From: JAHEJX01 sp041605955
GTDB lineage: Bacteria; Actinomycetota; Acidimicrobiia; Spongiisociales; UBA5794
Length of the DNA stretch: 64,000 nt
Assembly (NCBI GenBank): GCA_041605955.1
Contig: JBFIXI010000013.1
Coordinates: 1-64,000, forward strand
Direction of reading: 5' to 3'
The notes beneath the pieces are model-generated. The model was not told the DNA's origin. It saw nothing but the letters and a program-made list of their open reading frames with translations, and did no database searches. The position numbers and the translations under genes were made by a program. Of the stretch, positions 31,820-40,949 are shown piece by piece. Position 1 is the stretch's first letter. The number at the start of each line of letters is the position of its first letter.

Positions 31820-34800
31820 TTGCTGCTAAAGACGTTGTCTCTGGTGGGCTTCAAGTCCTTTGCCGATCGCACCAGGCTCGAGTTTGGGTCTGGTGTGAAT
31901 GTCGTCGTGGGCCCGAACGGCACCGGGAAGTCGAATCTGCTCGACGCAGTGGCCTGGTGCCTCGGAACTCAGGCGGTGTCGGCGCTGCGCACCCGGCAGA
32001 TGGCTGACGTCATCTTCGCCGGTACGGCCACCCGTCCCGCTTTGGGTCGAGCCGAGGTCTCGGTCACATTCACCAACGACAGTGGCCTGCTCCCCATCGA
32101 CCTGGCGGAGATCACAATCACTCGCCGACTCCATCGCGACGGGACCTCTGAGTACGAGCTCAATGGGGCCGACTGTCGGCTGCTCGACATTCAGGAGCTG
32201 CTGTCCGACGGGGGAGTCGGGCGCCATCAGCACGTGCTGGTGAGCCAGGGCCAGATCGGCGAGGTGCTCAACGCGCGCCCCGACGAGCATCGGGCAGTCA
32301 TCGAAGAAGCAGCCGGCATCACCAAGCATCGGGCGCGGCGCGATCGTTCGATCCGTCGTCTCGAGCAGACGGCACTCGACGTGTCCCGGCTCCAAGACCT
32401 GCTCGAGGAGCACCGCCGCCGCTTGCGGCCGCTGAAACGTCAGGCGAATGCCGCTCTGAAGTACGACGGGGTAAAGGCAGACGCGGCGGCGCTGCGGCTG
32501 TGGGTTGCGGGGGAGAGCTTGCGGCAGCTGGCGGTGCGCGAGGAGACGGCCGCCGCCGAGCAGGCTCGACTCGAAGACCAGCTCGAGCTCAACAAGGGCG
32601 CGCTGGACGAGGTGGCGGCCGCTCTCGTCGGGTTGACGGCGGCCGCCGGGGAGGTCGGCGCCGCTCTGGAACGCGACACCGCAGCGGCTGCCCGGCTCGA
32701 GGCGACCAGCGAGCGGATCATGGGGGTCACGATGGTGGCCAAGGAACGGCGCGCTGCCCTCGAGAGCCGGATGATCGGTGCGGGCGCCAGACGGGCGGAC
32801 TTGGCGAGCGAACGGGATGCGCTCGGTGAGCAGATCGAGGCTTCACACCAGGCGGAGCGCGACGCGGTCCAACAAGCCGAGTTGCGCCAGCTGAATCTGG
32901 CGCAACTCGACGACGAAGAGCGGTCCCTGGCCGAGCAGATCGCACTGCCGACCGAAGGCGTGGTAGCCAATCTGCGCGGAGATCTGCGCGCGCTGGAGAC
33001 GGCAGCCCACCGCGACGATCTCGAGCGGGGCCAGATACACAAGCGGCGCGAGGTAGTGGCCGCTCAGCTCGCCGAGGAAGCCGCTTCCGCCGAGGCCCTC
33101 ATTGGGCAAATCCAGTCGGCCGACGCCGAGATAGGGCCGGTAGCCGCCGAACACCAGCGTCGCCATGAGGCCGCCGCGGCCGCCCAGCAGAGCGCCGAGG
33201 CGAGCGGGGCTGCCCGGCACCGAGCGCACGTGGCCGTCGAGAAGGCCAGGGCGCGGCTCGAGGCGTTGGAAAGCGCCCCGGTGGCTGGGACGGATCCCGA
33301 GGCGCGGGCGATTGCGCTGCGGGCCCGCGAGGTGATCGGGCCGATCATTGCCGAGTTGGATGTTCCTGCCGCACTGACAACCGCGGTCGCCTCGGCGCTG
33401 GGTGAGTGGAGCGAGGCGCTGCTGACCGAAAGCGCAGGAAGTGTCGCCGCCGTGGCCGCTTCGCTGAAGGCCAGCGGCCTCGGCAGTGTGGCGCTCATGG
33501 CTTTGCCACCGCCACACCCGGAGCCGGTTGCCCGCCGACTGGCAGCCCAACTGGGCCTGGTGGCGCTCATCGACCAGCTCGGGCCCGACGCCGACTCGGC
33601 CATAGCATCGGCCCTCCTCGGGGATGCCCTCGTCGTCGAGGGATGGTCGACCGGCTGGGACGTCGTCAACCGCCACCCGGAGCTGCGGGCGGTGACTCCC
33701 GAAGGCGACTTGATCTCCCGAGCCGGAATGCGCCTCGCCGTGGCCGACGGCGGCGAAGCAACGGTGGAGAAAGCCCGGCTCGCTGTGGAGCAAGCCAAGA
33801 CCGACATGGCTCGAGCCGATAGCGCCCTAACCACTTGTCAGCGCGAGTTCACGGTGGCGCGTAACCGGGAGCGGGAGATCCTGGAGCACCTCGAGAGCCT
33901 GGAAGCCAAGCTCGCCGGCCACACCGAAGCCCTCGGGCTTCACGAGAGGGCGCAAGCGGATCGGGTCGCGGAGCTGAATCGCCTCGAGGCGCGCCTCGCG
34001 GCCATCGGCGAGGCGATGGCAGTCCGCGCCGAACGCATGGAACAGCTCCGGTCGCGAATCGGCGAATTCGAAGGCGAAGAGCGGGTTCACCAAGAAGCAT
34101 GGGAAGCGTTGAACGCCCGACGGCGGGCGGTGGGGGACCAGCGCGAGGAACAGCGGCGACTCGCCGAATCGGCGGCGGCCTCGTTGGCGGGCGCCGTCGA
34201 GCGGCGCAAGCTGCTGGAGGCTCGGCTGAAGGCGATCGGCCGGGAGCTGGTCGAGCTCGACGATGCTCCGGTGGTCGCCGCCGAGATCGAGGGCCTGCGG
34301 GCGATCGAAGCCGACGGCCGCGTCGCGTACGAGGTGACGCGCCATCAGATCGAGACTTTGCGGGAGCGGCAGCGAGAGCTGCGCGCCCAGGCTGGAGCGG
34401 CCGGCACCGAGCTGGAGGCCGCAGAGCGGCGCCGCCGTGAGCTGGAGGGTGCGATCAGCCAGGGGAAGGAGCGATCCAGCGAGCTCGCCATCGAGCTGGC
34501 CGAGGTGCGAGTCCGCCGCGAGTCCACGGCCGAGGGTCTGCGTCGCGACGCCGATGCGAGCGAAGAGCTGGCGCTGGCCGCCACCCGGCCCGAATTTCTT
34601 CACGATGAGGACCCGGAGGAGATGCTGCGCAGTCTCGAGGCGCAGCTGCGCCGCCTGGGACCGATCAATCCCCTGGCGGCGGCTGAATACGCCGAGCTGG
34701 CAGCCAAGGTCGCCGATCTCGACGAGCAGTTGCAGGACCTGGACGAGTCGCGCCGCGAGCTGCGCAAGGTGATAGCGGCTCTCGATGACGAGATGGCCGC

Positions 34801-35260
34801 CCTGTTCATGGCGGCGTTCGACGAGATCGCCGGCTACTACGAAGAGAACTTCGCGTTGGTCTTTCCCGGCGGCCGCGGCTCGCTGCGGCTGATCGATCCG
34901 ACGAACCCGCTCGAGACAGGTGTCGAGATCTCCGCCCAGCCACATGGAAAGAAGGTCAGCCGGCTGAGTCTGTTGTCGGGAGGGGAGCGCTCACTGGCCG
35001 CCCTGGCCTTCCTTTTCGCCGTATTTCGCGCTCGGCCAAGCCCCTTCTACGTCCTCGACGAGGTCGAGGCAGCTCTCGACGACGCCAACCTGCGCCGCTT
35101 CTTGCGACTCGTCGACACGCTGCGCACTTCCGCCCAACTCGTCATCATCACGCACCAGCAGCAGACAATGGAGGCCGCCGATATCCTCTACGGGGTCACC
35201 ATGGAGCCCGGCGGCTCGTCCAGCGTGCTGTCGCAGCGCCTGGAGCGCACTTCCGCCTGA
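31820..35260 (+). CDS. smc: Chromosome segregation protein SMC
   Basis: 1146 residues from TTG 31820, chosen because MLLKTLSLVGFKSFADRTRL is the conserved SMC N-terminus and no ATG or GTG is near. Walker A is GPNGTGKSN at about residue 31. Two long coiled coils flank a hinge around residues 490-640 (AIALRAREVIGPIIAELDVP to EGDLISRAG). The C-terminal head has LSGGERSLAALAFLFAV (ABC signature) and FYVLDEVEAALDD (Walker B). SMC dimers with ScpAB organise the chromosome. smc and ftsY are adjacent, as in many actinobacteria and firmicutes. Confidence 0.94.
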   Translation: MLLKTLSLVGFKSFADRTRLEFGSGVNVVVGPNGTGKSNLLDAVAWCLGTQAVSALRTRQMADVIFAGTATRPALGRAEVSVTFTNDSGLLPIDLAEITITRRLHRDGTSEYELNGADCRLLDIQELLSDGGVGRHQHVLVSQGQIGEVLNARPDEHRAVIEEAAGITKHRARRDRSIRRLEQTALDVSRLQDLLEEHRRRLRPLKRQANAALKYDGVKADAAALRLWVAGESLRQLAVREETAAAEQARLEDQLELNKGALDEVAAALVGLTAAAGEVGAALERDTAAAARLEATSERIMGVTMVAKERRAALESRMIGAGARRADLASERDALGEQIEASHQAERDAVQQAELRQLNLAQLDDEERSLAEQIALPTEGVVANLRGDLRALETAAHRDDLERGQIHKRREVVAAQLAEEAASAEALIGQIQSADAEIGPVAAEHQRRHEAAAAAQQSAEASGAARHRAHVAVEKARARLEALESAPVAGTDPEARAIALRAREVIGPIIAELDVPAALTTAVASALGEWSEALLTESAGSVAAVAASLKASGLGSVALMALPPPHPEPVARRLAAQLGLVALIDQLGPDADSAIASALLGDALVVEGWSTGWDVVNRHPELRAVTPEGDLISRAGMRLAVADGGEATVEKARLAVEQAKTDMARADSALTTCQREFTVARNREREILEHLESLEAKLAGHTEALGLHERAQADRVAELNRLEARLAAIGEAMAVRAERMEQLRSRIGEFEGEERVHQEAWEALNARRRAVGDQREEQRRLAESAAASLAGAVERRKLLEARLKAIGRELVELDDAPVVAAEIEGLRAIEADGRVAYEVTRHQIETLRERQRELRAQAGAAGTELEAAERRRRELEGAISQGKERSSELAIELAEVRVRRESTAEGLRRDADASEELALAATRPEFLHDEDPEEMLRSLEAQLRRLGPINPLAAAEYAELAAKVADLDEQLQDLDESRRELRKVIAALDDEMAALFMAAFDEIAGYYEENFALVFPGGRGSLRLIDPTNPLETGVEISAQPHGKKVSRLSLLSGGERSLAALAFLFAVFRARPSPFYVLDEVEAALDDANLRRFLRLVDTLRTSAQLVIITHQQQTMEAADILYGVTMEPGGSSSVLSQRLERTSA

Positions 35261-35275
35261 CCACATCGAGGAGAC

Positions 35276-36286
35276 ATGCCACCCGCTGTCATCGCCGTCA
35301 TCGTCGTTGTTGCCGTCATCGTTGTTGTAACTGTTGCGCTGGTCCTCCAGCGCCGCCGTGGGGCAGACACCCTCGCCGTCGCCCGGCCGGTCTCAGCTCC
35401 GTCCGAGACACTTCGCCAGCGGCTCGGCAAGACGCGGCGGGCTCTGGGCGATCGGCTCAACTCGCTGCTCGGTCGCGGTGAGCTGGACACATCCTTCTGG
35501 GAGGCGTTGGAGGAGTCACTTGTCGCCGCCGATATGGGTGTGACGGCGGCGGCGCGCGTCGTGGCCGGCGTGAGGGAGCGACATCCCGATTCGGGGGCGG
35601 AGGCGCGGGCGGCACTCATCGAAGAGCTGCAAGGTCTCTTCGCCGCGCGTGACCGCAAGCTGAACACCAATGCCCGCCCAGCGGTGATCCTGGTCGTGGG
35701 CGTCAACGGATCGGGAAAGACCACGACGATTGCCAAACTGGCCGCCCTGATGAAGGAATCGGGCAGGTCGGTGCTGCTCGGATCGGCCGATACGTTCCGG
35801 GCCGCCGCCGATACGCAGCTACGCACCTGGGCGGATCGCGTTGGGGTCCCGGTGGTTGGCGGCGGCGGAGCGACCGACCCCGCTTCGGTTGCCTTCGACG
35901 CCTATCAATCCGCCGTGGCTCGCGGATCTGATGTGCTCATCATCGACACCGCGGGTCGGTTGCATGCCAAGACAAACCTCATGGACGAGCTCGGGAAGGT
36001 AGCCCGGATCCTGATCCGGGAGGCGGGAGCTATCGATGAGGTGTTGCTGGTCGTCGACGGCACCATGGGCCAGAACGCACTGGCCCAAGCGGAGGCATTC
36101 GCCGCCGCAGTCGGCGTGACCGGACTGGTGATCACAAAGCTGGACGGTTCCGCCAAGGGCGGTGTTGCCGTCGCCGTCGAGCAAGACCTGGGCATCCCCG
36201 TCAAATACATCGGCGTGGGTGAAGGCATGGACCACTTGGTCAGCTTCGACCCGGCGGCGTTTGTCGACGCCCTCGTCGGCGAATGA
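35276..36286 (+). CDS. ftsY: Signal recognition particle receptor FtsY
   Basis: 336 residues. Residues 2-25 are a single hydrophobic helix (AVIAVIVVVAVIVVVTVALVL), so the receptor is membrane anchored, without the long acidic A domain of enteric FtsY. The NG domain has VVGVNGSGKTTTIAKLA (G1), GSADTFRAAADTQL, IIDTAGRLH (G3), ITKLDGSAKGG (G4) and IGVGEGMDHLVSFDP at the end. It docks Ffh-bound ribosomes at the translocon. It overlaps cdd by four bases. Confidence 0.95.
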   Translation: MPPAVIAVIVVVAVIVVVTVALVLQRRRGADTLAVARPVSAPSETLRQRLGKTRRALGDRLNSLLGRGELDTSFWEALEESLVAADMGVTAAARVVAGVRERHPDSGAEARAALIEELQGLFAARDRKLNTNARPAVILVVGVNGSGKTTTIAKLAALMKESGRSVLLGSADTFRAAADTQLRTWADRVGVPVVGGGGATDPASVAFDAYQSAVARGSDVLIIDTAGRLHAKTNLMDELGKVARILIREAGAIDEVLLVVDGTMGQNALAQAEAFAAAVGVTGLVITKLDGSAKGGVAVAVEQDLGIPVKYIGVGEGMDHLVSFDPAAFVDALVGE

Positions 36287-36708
36287 GCTATAAACCGACG
36301 ATGAGTGAGCCACGTCCCGATGCTGCCGACCTGATTGCTGCCGCGCGCGAGGCCGCCACGCGAGCGTACGCTCCCTATTCACGCTTCCGGGTCGGGGCGG
36401 TAGCAGTTGCCGACGACGGACGCATCTTTGCCGGAGTCAACGTCGAGAATGCTGCGTACGGCTCGACGATGTGCGCCGAGGCCACTGCGCTGGCGGCTGC
36501 GGTCTCCGCCGGGGTGCGGCGAATCCCTGTCGTAGCCGTCGCTTGCCTCGACGGCGAGGACTGCTCCCCATGTGGCAACTGCCGCCAACTGATGGGCGAG
36601 TTCGGCGTCCAGGAAGTCATCGTCGAGGATCCCGCCGGGGGGACCCGCAGCCTCCCCCTCAGTGCGTTGCTGCCGCACGCGTTCGGGCCCGGTTCCTTAC
36701 CTTCCTAG
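36283..36708 (+). CDS. cdd: Cytidine deaminase
   Basis: 141 residues. YAPYSRFRVGAVAVADDGRI and NVENAAYGSTMCAEATAL contain the zinc ligand cysteine and catalytic glutamate (C-A-E), and SPCGNCRQLMGEFG the second C-x-x-C zinc pair. It deaminates cytidine and deoxycytidine in pyrimidine salvage; deoA, upp and a purine phosphorylase lie nearby. The start overlaps ftsY (ATGA); ATG 36301 is an in-frame alternative that removes six residues. Confidence 0.92.
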   Translation: MSYKPTMSEPRPDAADLIAAAREAATRAYAPYSRFRVGAVAVADDGRIFAGVNVENAAYGSTMCAEATALAAAVSAGVRRIPVVAVACLDGEDCSPCGNCRQLMGEFGVQEVIVEDPAGGTRSLPLSALLPHAFGPGSLPS

Positions 36709-36920
36709 CTGTGGGTCCCCTAGCTTTTGGGGCGTGTCTGCCGGCTAAAGGCTCGCCGCCGGAAGTCCGATACCTTTGGGGTCCTCTCACCTTCGGTGTA
36801 GGTGGTTGCGCTAAGCAACACCTTGTCAGCACTCCGATCCGAGGACAGCCGGCGTGCAGGCTCTAGGTGGGATCACCTGCCGCCATACCGGGCCAAGGCT
36901 CGGATGGAACCTTACGGTTC
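36709..36920 (+). ncRNA. Candidate structured RNA between cdd and etfA
   Basis: No reading frame with coding character is seen. Nested pairing is: GCCGGCT (36740-36746) with AGCCGGC (36847-36853), and directly inside it GTCCTC (36781-36786) with GAGGAC (36841-36846). Within that lie the hairpins CACC-TTC-GGTG and GTTGC-GCTAA-GCAAC. Further hairpins are AGGTG-GGAT-CACCT, CCGGGCC/GGCTCGG and GGAACC-TTAC-GGTTCC just before the terminator. I could not match it to RNase P RNA, SRP RNA or tmRNA. No strong promoter is visible, so it may be a 3' processed part of the smc-ftsY-cdd transcript. Confidence 0.5.
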
Positions 36921-36921
36921 C

Positions 36922-36962
36922 GCAAAGGAACCGGCGCCATTACCCAGCGCCGGTTCCTTTGC
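36922..36962. terminator. Bidirectional terminator, 16-bp perfect stem
   Basis: GCAAAGGAACCGGCGC at 36922-36937 pairs perfectly with GCGCCGGTTCCTTTGC at 36947-36962 around a nine-base loop. It lies between cdd (+) and the stop of etfA (-), so it can end transcripts from both sides. The upstream GGTTCC at 36916-36921 could instead pair with GGAACC at 36927-36932, a possible alternative fold. Confidence 0.85.
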
Positions 36963-36964
36963 TG

Positions 36965-37918
36965 TTAGCCCCGATTCTTCAGCGCGGCGATCAGTGCAGG
37001 CACGACGTTGTGGACGTCGCCCACGATCCCGAGATCGGCGATTCCGAAGATCGGTGCTTCCGGATCCTTGTTGACGGCGATGATCGTCGTCGAATCCTTC
37101 ATGCCGACCAGGTGCTGCATCGCCCCGCTGATCCCGCAGGCGATGTAGACGTTGGGCTTGACCGTCTTGCCCGTCTGGCCGACTTGATACGAGTAGGGAA
37201 CCCAGCCCGCATCGACGACGGCGCGGGTGGCGCCCACCGCCCCGCCCAGCAGGCCGGCGAGCTCGTTCATCATCTCGAACTTGGTGGCATCGCCCAGGCC
37301 CCGTCCGCCGGACACGACGATGTCCGCTGCTTCCAGATCGGGTCCGGCGGAAGCCTCAGTGTGTTGCGACAGCAGCTCGACGTCGCCGGCGTGCCCCACA
37401 TCGGGCAGCTCGACGGCCGTCACCTCGGGGGAGGTGTCGCCTCCGGGCTCGGCTGCGAACGCCTTGGGTCGGGTGATGACGAGGGCGGGAGCCCCATCCG
37501 CAAAAGCCGTCACCACCCGAGTCGTGCCGCCGAGGATCTCATTGACTACGTGAATCGAATCCCCGTCGACCGTCACGTCGACGGCGTTCGCCAAGACCGG
37601 CTTCCCCAGCCGAGCCGACAACCTGCCGGCAACGTCGCGATCGACGTTGCCCATACCGAAGAAGATCATGTCCGGCTGCTCCGACTCGACGGCGGCCGCC
37701 ATGGCGGCGGCGATCACGCCTGCCGGCGTTCCGCCGGGAACCAGCAGGACGCGTCCGGCACCGTGGGCGCCCAGCATGGCCAGCGCCGACTCGGATCCTT
37801 CACCCACGTGCACAGCGGCGACCTCGCCACCGAAGCTGCGCACTTTGGTCATCGCCTCGAGTGCGGCCGAGGATGCAGCTCCGTCGGATTCCGTTGAGAA
37901 GATCCAGGACTTCATCAC
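36965..37918 (-). CDS. etfA: Electron transfer flavoprotein alpha subunit
   Basis: 317 residues. The C-terminal FAD domain has VSGGRGLGDATKFEMMNELA, GATRAVVDAGWVPYSYQVGQ, TGKTVKPNVYIACGISGAMQ and NKDPEAPIFGIADLGIVGD, the diagnostic EtfA blocks. With EtfB it accepts electrons from acyl-CoA dehydrogenases and passes them to the quinone pool. Its start overlaps the etfB stop by four bases. Confidence 0.95.
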   Translation of the reverse strand: MMKSWIFSTESDGAASSAALEAMTKVRSFGGEVAAVHVGEGSESALAMLGAHGAGRVLLVPGGTPAGVIAAAMAAAVESEQPDMIFFGMGNVDRDVAGRLSARLGKPVLANAVDVTVDGDSIHVVNEILGGTTRVVTAFADGAPALVITRPKAFAAEPGGDTSPEVTAVELPDVGHAGDVELLSQHTEASAGPDLEAADIVVSGGRGLGDATKFEMMNELAGLLGGAVGATRAVVDAGWVPYSYQVGQTGKTVKPNVYIACGISGAMQHLVGMKDSTTIIAVNKDPEAPIFGIADLGIVGDVHNVVPALIAALKNRG

Positions 37919-38679
37919 ACCACCTTCACTTCCTCGAGCTTCTCCAAGATGCGGAGATGGCCCTCGCCGTCGTCTTCGATCACGTCGCCTGCTTGGCGGG
38001 CGGGCACAGATTCGACCGCCACGATCGTCTGGTTGACAGTCGGTGCGACCCCGAGGTCGGCTGCGGTGAGGATCTCCACCGGTTTCGACTTGGCTTGCAT
38101 GATCCCCTTGAAGGTGGGGTACCGCGGCTCGACGAGGCCGGACGTCACGGAGAGCACGGCGGGTAACGATCCGGCGACTACGTCGTAACCCGCTTCCGTC
38201 TGTCGCTCGATGCGGATCTTGCCGTCGACGTATTCGACCTTGCGGGCAAAGGTGAGGGAGGGCGCTTCCATCAACTCTGCTACTTGCTGGGGCACGACCC
38301 CGGTGTAGCCGTCGGTGGACTCCGTACCGGCTATTAGCAAGTCGGCGCCGGCTCGCTGGGCCGCGGCGGCGAGGACACGGGCCGTGGTGAGGGCGTCGGC
38401 GCCGCGCAGTGCCGGGTCCTCTACCAAGATGGCGCCGTCGGCGCCCATGGCCAAAGCCTGGCGGATGCCTTGCTGGCTCCCGCCGGGCGACATCGACAGC
38501 AGCGTGACCGAGGCGTCGTCGCCGATCTCGTCGGCCAGTTGGAGGGCGACTTCGACGCCGTAGCGGTCTGTGTCGTCGAGCACCTGGTCGTTCGGTCTCA
38601 CCACGAAATGGGTGTTCGGATCCAGCTCATAGGGCGAAGCCGGGTCGGGGATCTGCTTGACACATACGACGATTTTCAT
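37915..38679 (-). CDS. etfB: Electron transfer flavoprotein beta subunit
   Basis: 254 residues, starting MKIVVCVKQIPDPASPYELD as in EtfB. DRYGVEVALQLADEIG, ALAMGADGAILVEDPALRGAD, ATARVLAAAAQ-type helix and LLIAGTESTDGYTGVVPQQVA are the AMP-binding family motifs. First gene of the etfBA operon. Together with two acyl-CoA ligases in the window it fits a fatty-acid or aromatic-acid oxidising metabolism, which is inference. Confidence 0.95.
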   Translation of the reverse strand: MKIVVCVKQIPDPASPYELDPNTHFVVRPNDQVLDDTDRYGVEVALQLADEIGDDASVTLLSMSPGGSQQGIRQALAMGADGAILVEDPALRGADALTTARVLAAAAQRAGADLLIAGTESTDGYTGVVPQQVAELMEAPSLTFARKVEYVDGKIRIERQTEAGYDVVAGSLPAVLSVTSGLVEPRYPTFKGIMQAKSKPVEILTAADLGVAPTVNQTIVAVESVPARQAGDVIEDDGEGHLRILEKLEEVKVV

Positions 38680-38765
38680 GGCGTTGGCTTCATGGCTTAG
38701 GGGCGCTCCTCAATCGAACCGACGAGCGATGTTACGAGCTTTCGGACGACCCGCAAAGACCACGG

Positions 38766-39590
38766 TCAAAGGACGGGCAGGCGAGGAAGGAGGTTCATCA
38801 AGAGCGCGGAGAACCGATCCTTGGCACGGGCCGCGATTTCGGTCACCTCTTCGTGCGACAACGGCTCGGCGCTGATGCCGGCCGCCAGGTTGGTGACTAG
38901 GGAGATGCCGACTACGGCGACCCCCATATGGGCCAGCGCGATGGCCTCGGGAACGGTCGACATCCCGACCAGGTCGGCACCGAGCCTTGCCAAGGCCTGG
39001 ATCTCAGCAGGCGTCTCGTAGCTGGGTCCGAGCTGCCAGGCGTAGACCCCTTCCTTGTATTCGATGCCGACCTCGGCGGCGGCCTTGGCGACCACCTCGC
39101 GCAGCTCCGCCGGATATACCGCGGATAGATCGGGAAAGCGGGGCCCCAACCGGTCGTCGTTCACCCCGACCAGCGGATTACGGGCGACCAAGTTGAGATG
39201 GTCCTTGATGATCACCAGGTCGCCGGGAGCGAGACCCGCACCGATTCCTCCGGACGCGTTGGTGAGGATCACATTGCGGCATCCGGCAAGTGCCAGGGCG
39301 CGCACCCCGAACACGACCTCGTCGAGCTGCCACCCTTCGTAGGTGTGCACGCGGCCGGCCACGATCAGCAGCCGAGTGCCGTCCAGCTCAGCGGAGGCGA
39401 GCTTGCCGGCATGGCCTGCGACGCGCGGTTGCGGAAAACCCAACTCGGCGGAGTCCATCGTCACGGCGCCACCCAGCCGGTCGACGAACCCGCTGAGGCC
39501 GGAGCCGAGGACCAGCCCGACATCGTGGGCATCCCGACCGCTGCGGGCCGCGATCTCTTGCGCGGCCCGGCGGAGGGCTTCGTAGCTCAT
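38766..39590 (-). CDS. Purine nucleoside phosphorylase (trimeric, PNP type II)
   Basis: 274 residues. LVLGSGLSGFVDRLGG is the phosphate-binding start, LIVAGRVHTYEGW (with the H of the active site), VILTNASGGIGAGLAPGDLV and GADLVGMSTVPEAIALAH complete the trimeric PNP pattern (the last holds the M-S-T-V-P-E motif). It phosphorolyses inosine and guanosine nucleosides. TAGGGT lies seven bases before the ATG, suggesting its own leaderless mRNA. deoA follows on the same strand upstream. Confidence 0.93.
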   Translation of the reverse strand: MSYEALRRAAQEIAARSGRDAHDVGLVLGSGLSGFVDRLGGAVTMDSAELGFPQPRVAGHAGKLASAELDGTRLLIVAGRVHTYEGWQLDEVVFGVRALALAGCRNVILTNASGGIGAGLAPGDLVIIKDHLNLVARNPLVGVNDDRLGPRFPDLSAVYPAELREVVAKAAAEVGIEYKEGVYAWQLGPSYETPAEIQALARLGADLVGMSTVPEAIALAHMGVAVVGISLVTNLAAGISAEPLSHEEVTEIAARAKDRFSALLMNLLPRLPVL

Positions 39591-39614
39591 GGCGCCGACC
39601 CTACCGGGTCGTGG

Positions 39615-40928
39615 TCACGCGATGCGGCTGAGCAATAGAGATGGCGGCGCTACCGCCTCGGAGCTGATGGCCCATGCCCTCTCCAGCATCGGCAGCGCTG
39701 CCGTCAGCTGGTCTGGAGTGGAGTAGTGGATGGTGGCCAGCTCGTCGCCTTCCTGTACGCCCTCGCCGATCTTGGCCGCCAGCACCACCCCAACCGTCGG
39801 GTCGATGTTGGCATCGGCTGTGGTGCGGCCCCCGCCGAGACGGACCACCGCCTGCCCGATGGCGAGGGCGTCACAATCCCGAACGAAGCCTGCCGCCCGG
39901 GCCCGTAACGTGTACTGATTTGGCGCCGCATCGAGCGGTCGTGTGCCATCGACAATCGCCGGGTCCCCTCCCTGTGCTGCGACGACATCGCGGAACTTGG
40001 CCAGCGCCGCTCCGGTGCTCACTGCGCGTCTCACCATCGAGATGGCGGCGTCGGCGTCGCGTGCCAAGCCGGACAGCACCAGCATCTCTACGGCCAGGGT
40101 ACGAACCACCTCCACGAGATCAGGCGGGCCGCCGCCCCGCAGCACGTCCAGCGACTCTTCGATCTCCAGGGTGTTGCCCACCTTGAGGCCGAGCGGTTGG
40201 TCCATCGCCGTGAGGTGGGCAACCGTCCGGGTGCCGTAGCCGCGTCCGATGGCCGCCATGGTCTCGGCCAGCTGCGTAGCCTCGGCAACGGTCTTCATGA
40301 AGGCCCCCCTGCCCACCTTGACATCCAGGACGAGGCCGTCGAGATCTTCAGCCAGCTTCTTCGACATGATCGAGGACGCAATCAGCGGGATGGAGGGAAC
40401 CGTTCCAGACGCGTCGCGCAGCGCGTATATCTCCTTGTCGGCGGGAACCAGGGTCTTGGTTTGTCCGGCCAAGACCAGCTGGTGGTCGCGGAGGGCGGCC
40501 ACGAAATCATCCGGAGCGATGTCCGTGGAGAAGCCCGGGATCGATTCCAGCTTGTCGAGTGTGCCGCCCGTATGGCCGAGGCCCCGCCCGGACATCATGG
40601 GAACCGCTACCCCGCACGCCGCGACTATGGGTGCCAGCGGGATCGACACCTTGTCGCCGACGCCTCCGGTGGAGTGCTTGTCGATCTTCGGCAGGGAAAC
40701 GCTCGACAGGTCGAGAACTTCACCGGAATGCAGCATGGCCTCCGTCCACGCTCCCAGCTCGACGTCGTTGAGCCCCCGCCACACGATCGCCATGAGCAAC
40801 GCCGACATCTGATAGCGCTCGATGCTGCCGGCGGTGTATGAGCTGATGATCCAGCCGATCTCGTCGGCGGTCAGCTCGCCCCCGTCACGCTTGCGCCCGA
40901 TGAGCTCAACGATCGAGTGGGTTGTCAT
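39615..40928 (-). CDS. deoA: Thymidine (pyrimidine-nucleoside) phosphorylase
   Basis: 437 residues. KIDKHSTGGVGDKVSIPLAP is the phosphate-binding signature, GRGLGHTGGTLDKLESIPGF and ISSYTAGSIE-type segments complete the nucleoside phosphorylase II family, and VPADKEIYALRDASGTVPSI contains the substrate-binding residues. The C-terminal domain begins near residue 345 (TLRARAAGFV). It splits thymidine, and possibly uridine, into base and sugar phosphate. It clusters with cdd, PNP and upp as a salvage group. Confidence 0.93.
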   Translation of the reverse strand: MTTHSIVELIGRKRDGGELTADEIGWIISSYTAGSIERYQMSALLMAIVWRGLNDVELGAWTEAMLHSGEVLDLSSVSLPKIDKHSTGGVGDKVSIPLAPIVAACGVAVPMMSGRGLGHTGGTLDKLESIPGFSTDIAPDDFVAALRDHQLVLAGQTKTLVPADKEIYALRDASGTVPSIPLIASSIMSKKLAEDLDGLVLDVKVGRGAFMKTVAEATQLAETMAAIGRGYGTRTVAHLTAMDQPLGLKVGNTLEIEESLDVLRGGGPPDLVEVVRTLAVEMLVLSGLARDADAAISMVRRAVSTGAALAKFRDVVAAQGGDPAIVDGTRPLDAAPNQYTLRARAAGFVRDCDALAIGQAVVRLGGGRTTADANIDPTVGVVLAAKIGEGVQEGDELATIHYSTPDQLTAALPMLERAWAISSEAVAPPSLLLSRIA

Positions 40929-40949
40929 AGGGCGCCAGTATGGCGCTGA

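Noticed and set aside
36709..36920. SRP RNA or tmRNA
   Set aside because: The SRP apical motif (GGAAGGGAGCAGC-like) and any tmRNA tag sequence or tRNA-like ends are missing.
36854..37897. 347-codon + frame opposite etfA
   Set aside because: Shadow of etfA; starts inside the structured RNA region and lacks domains.
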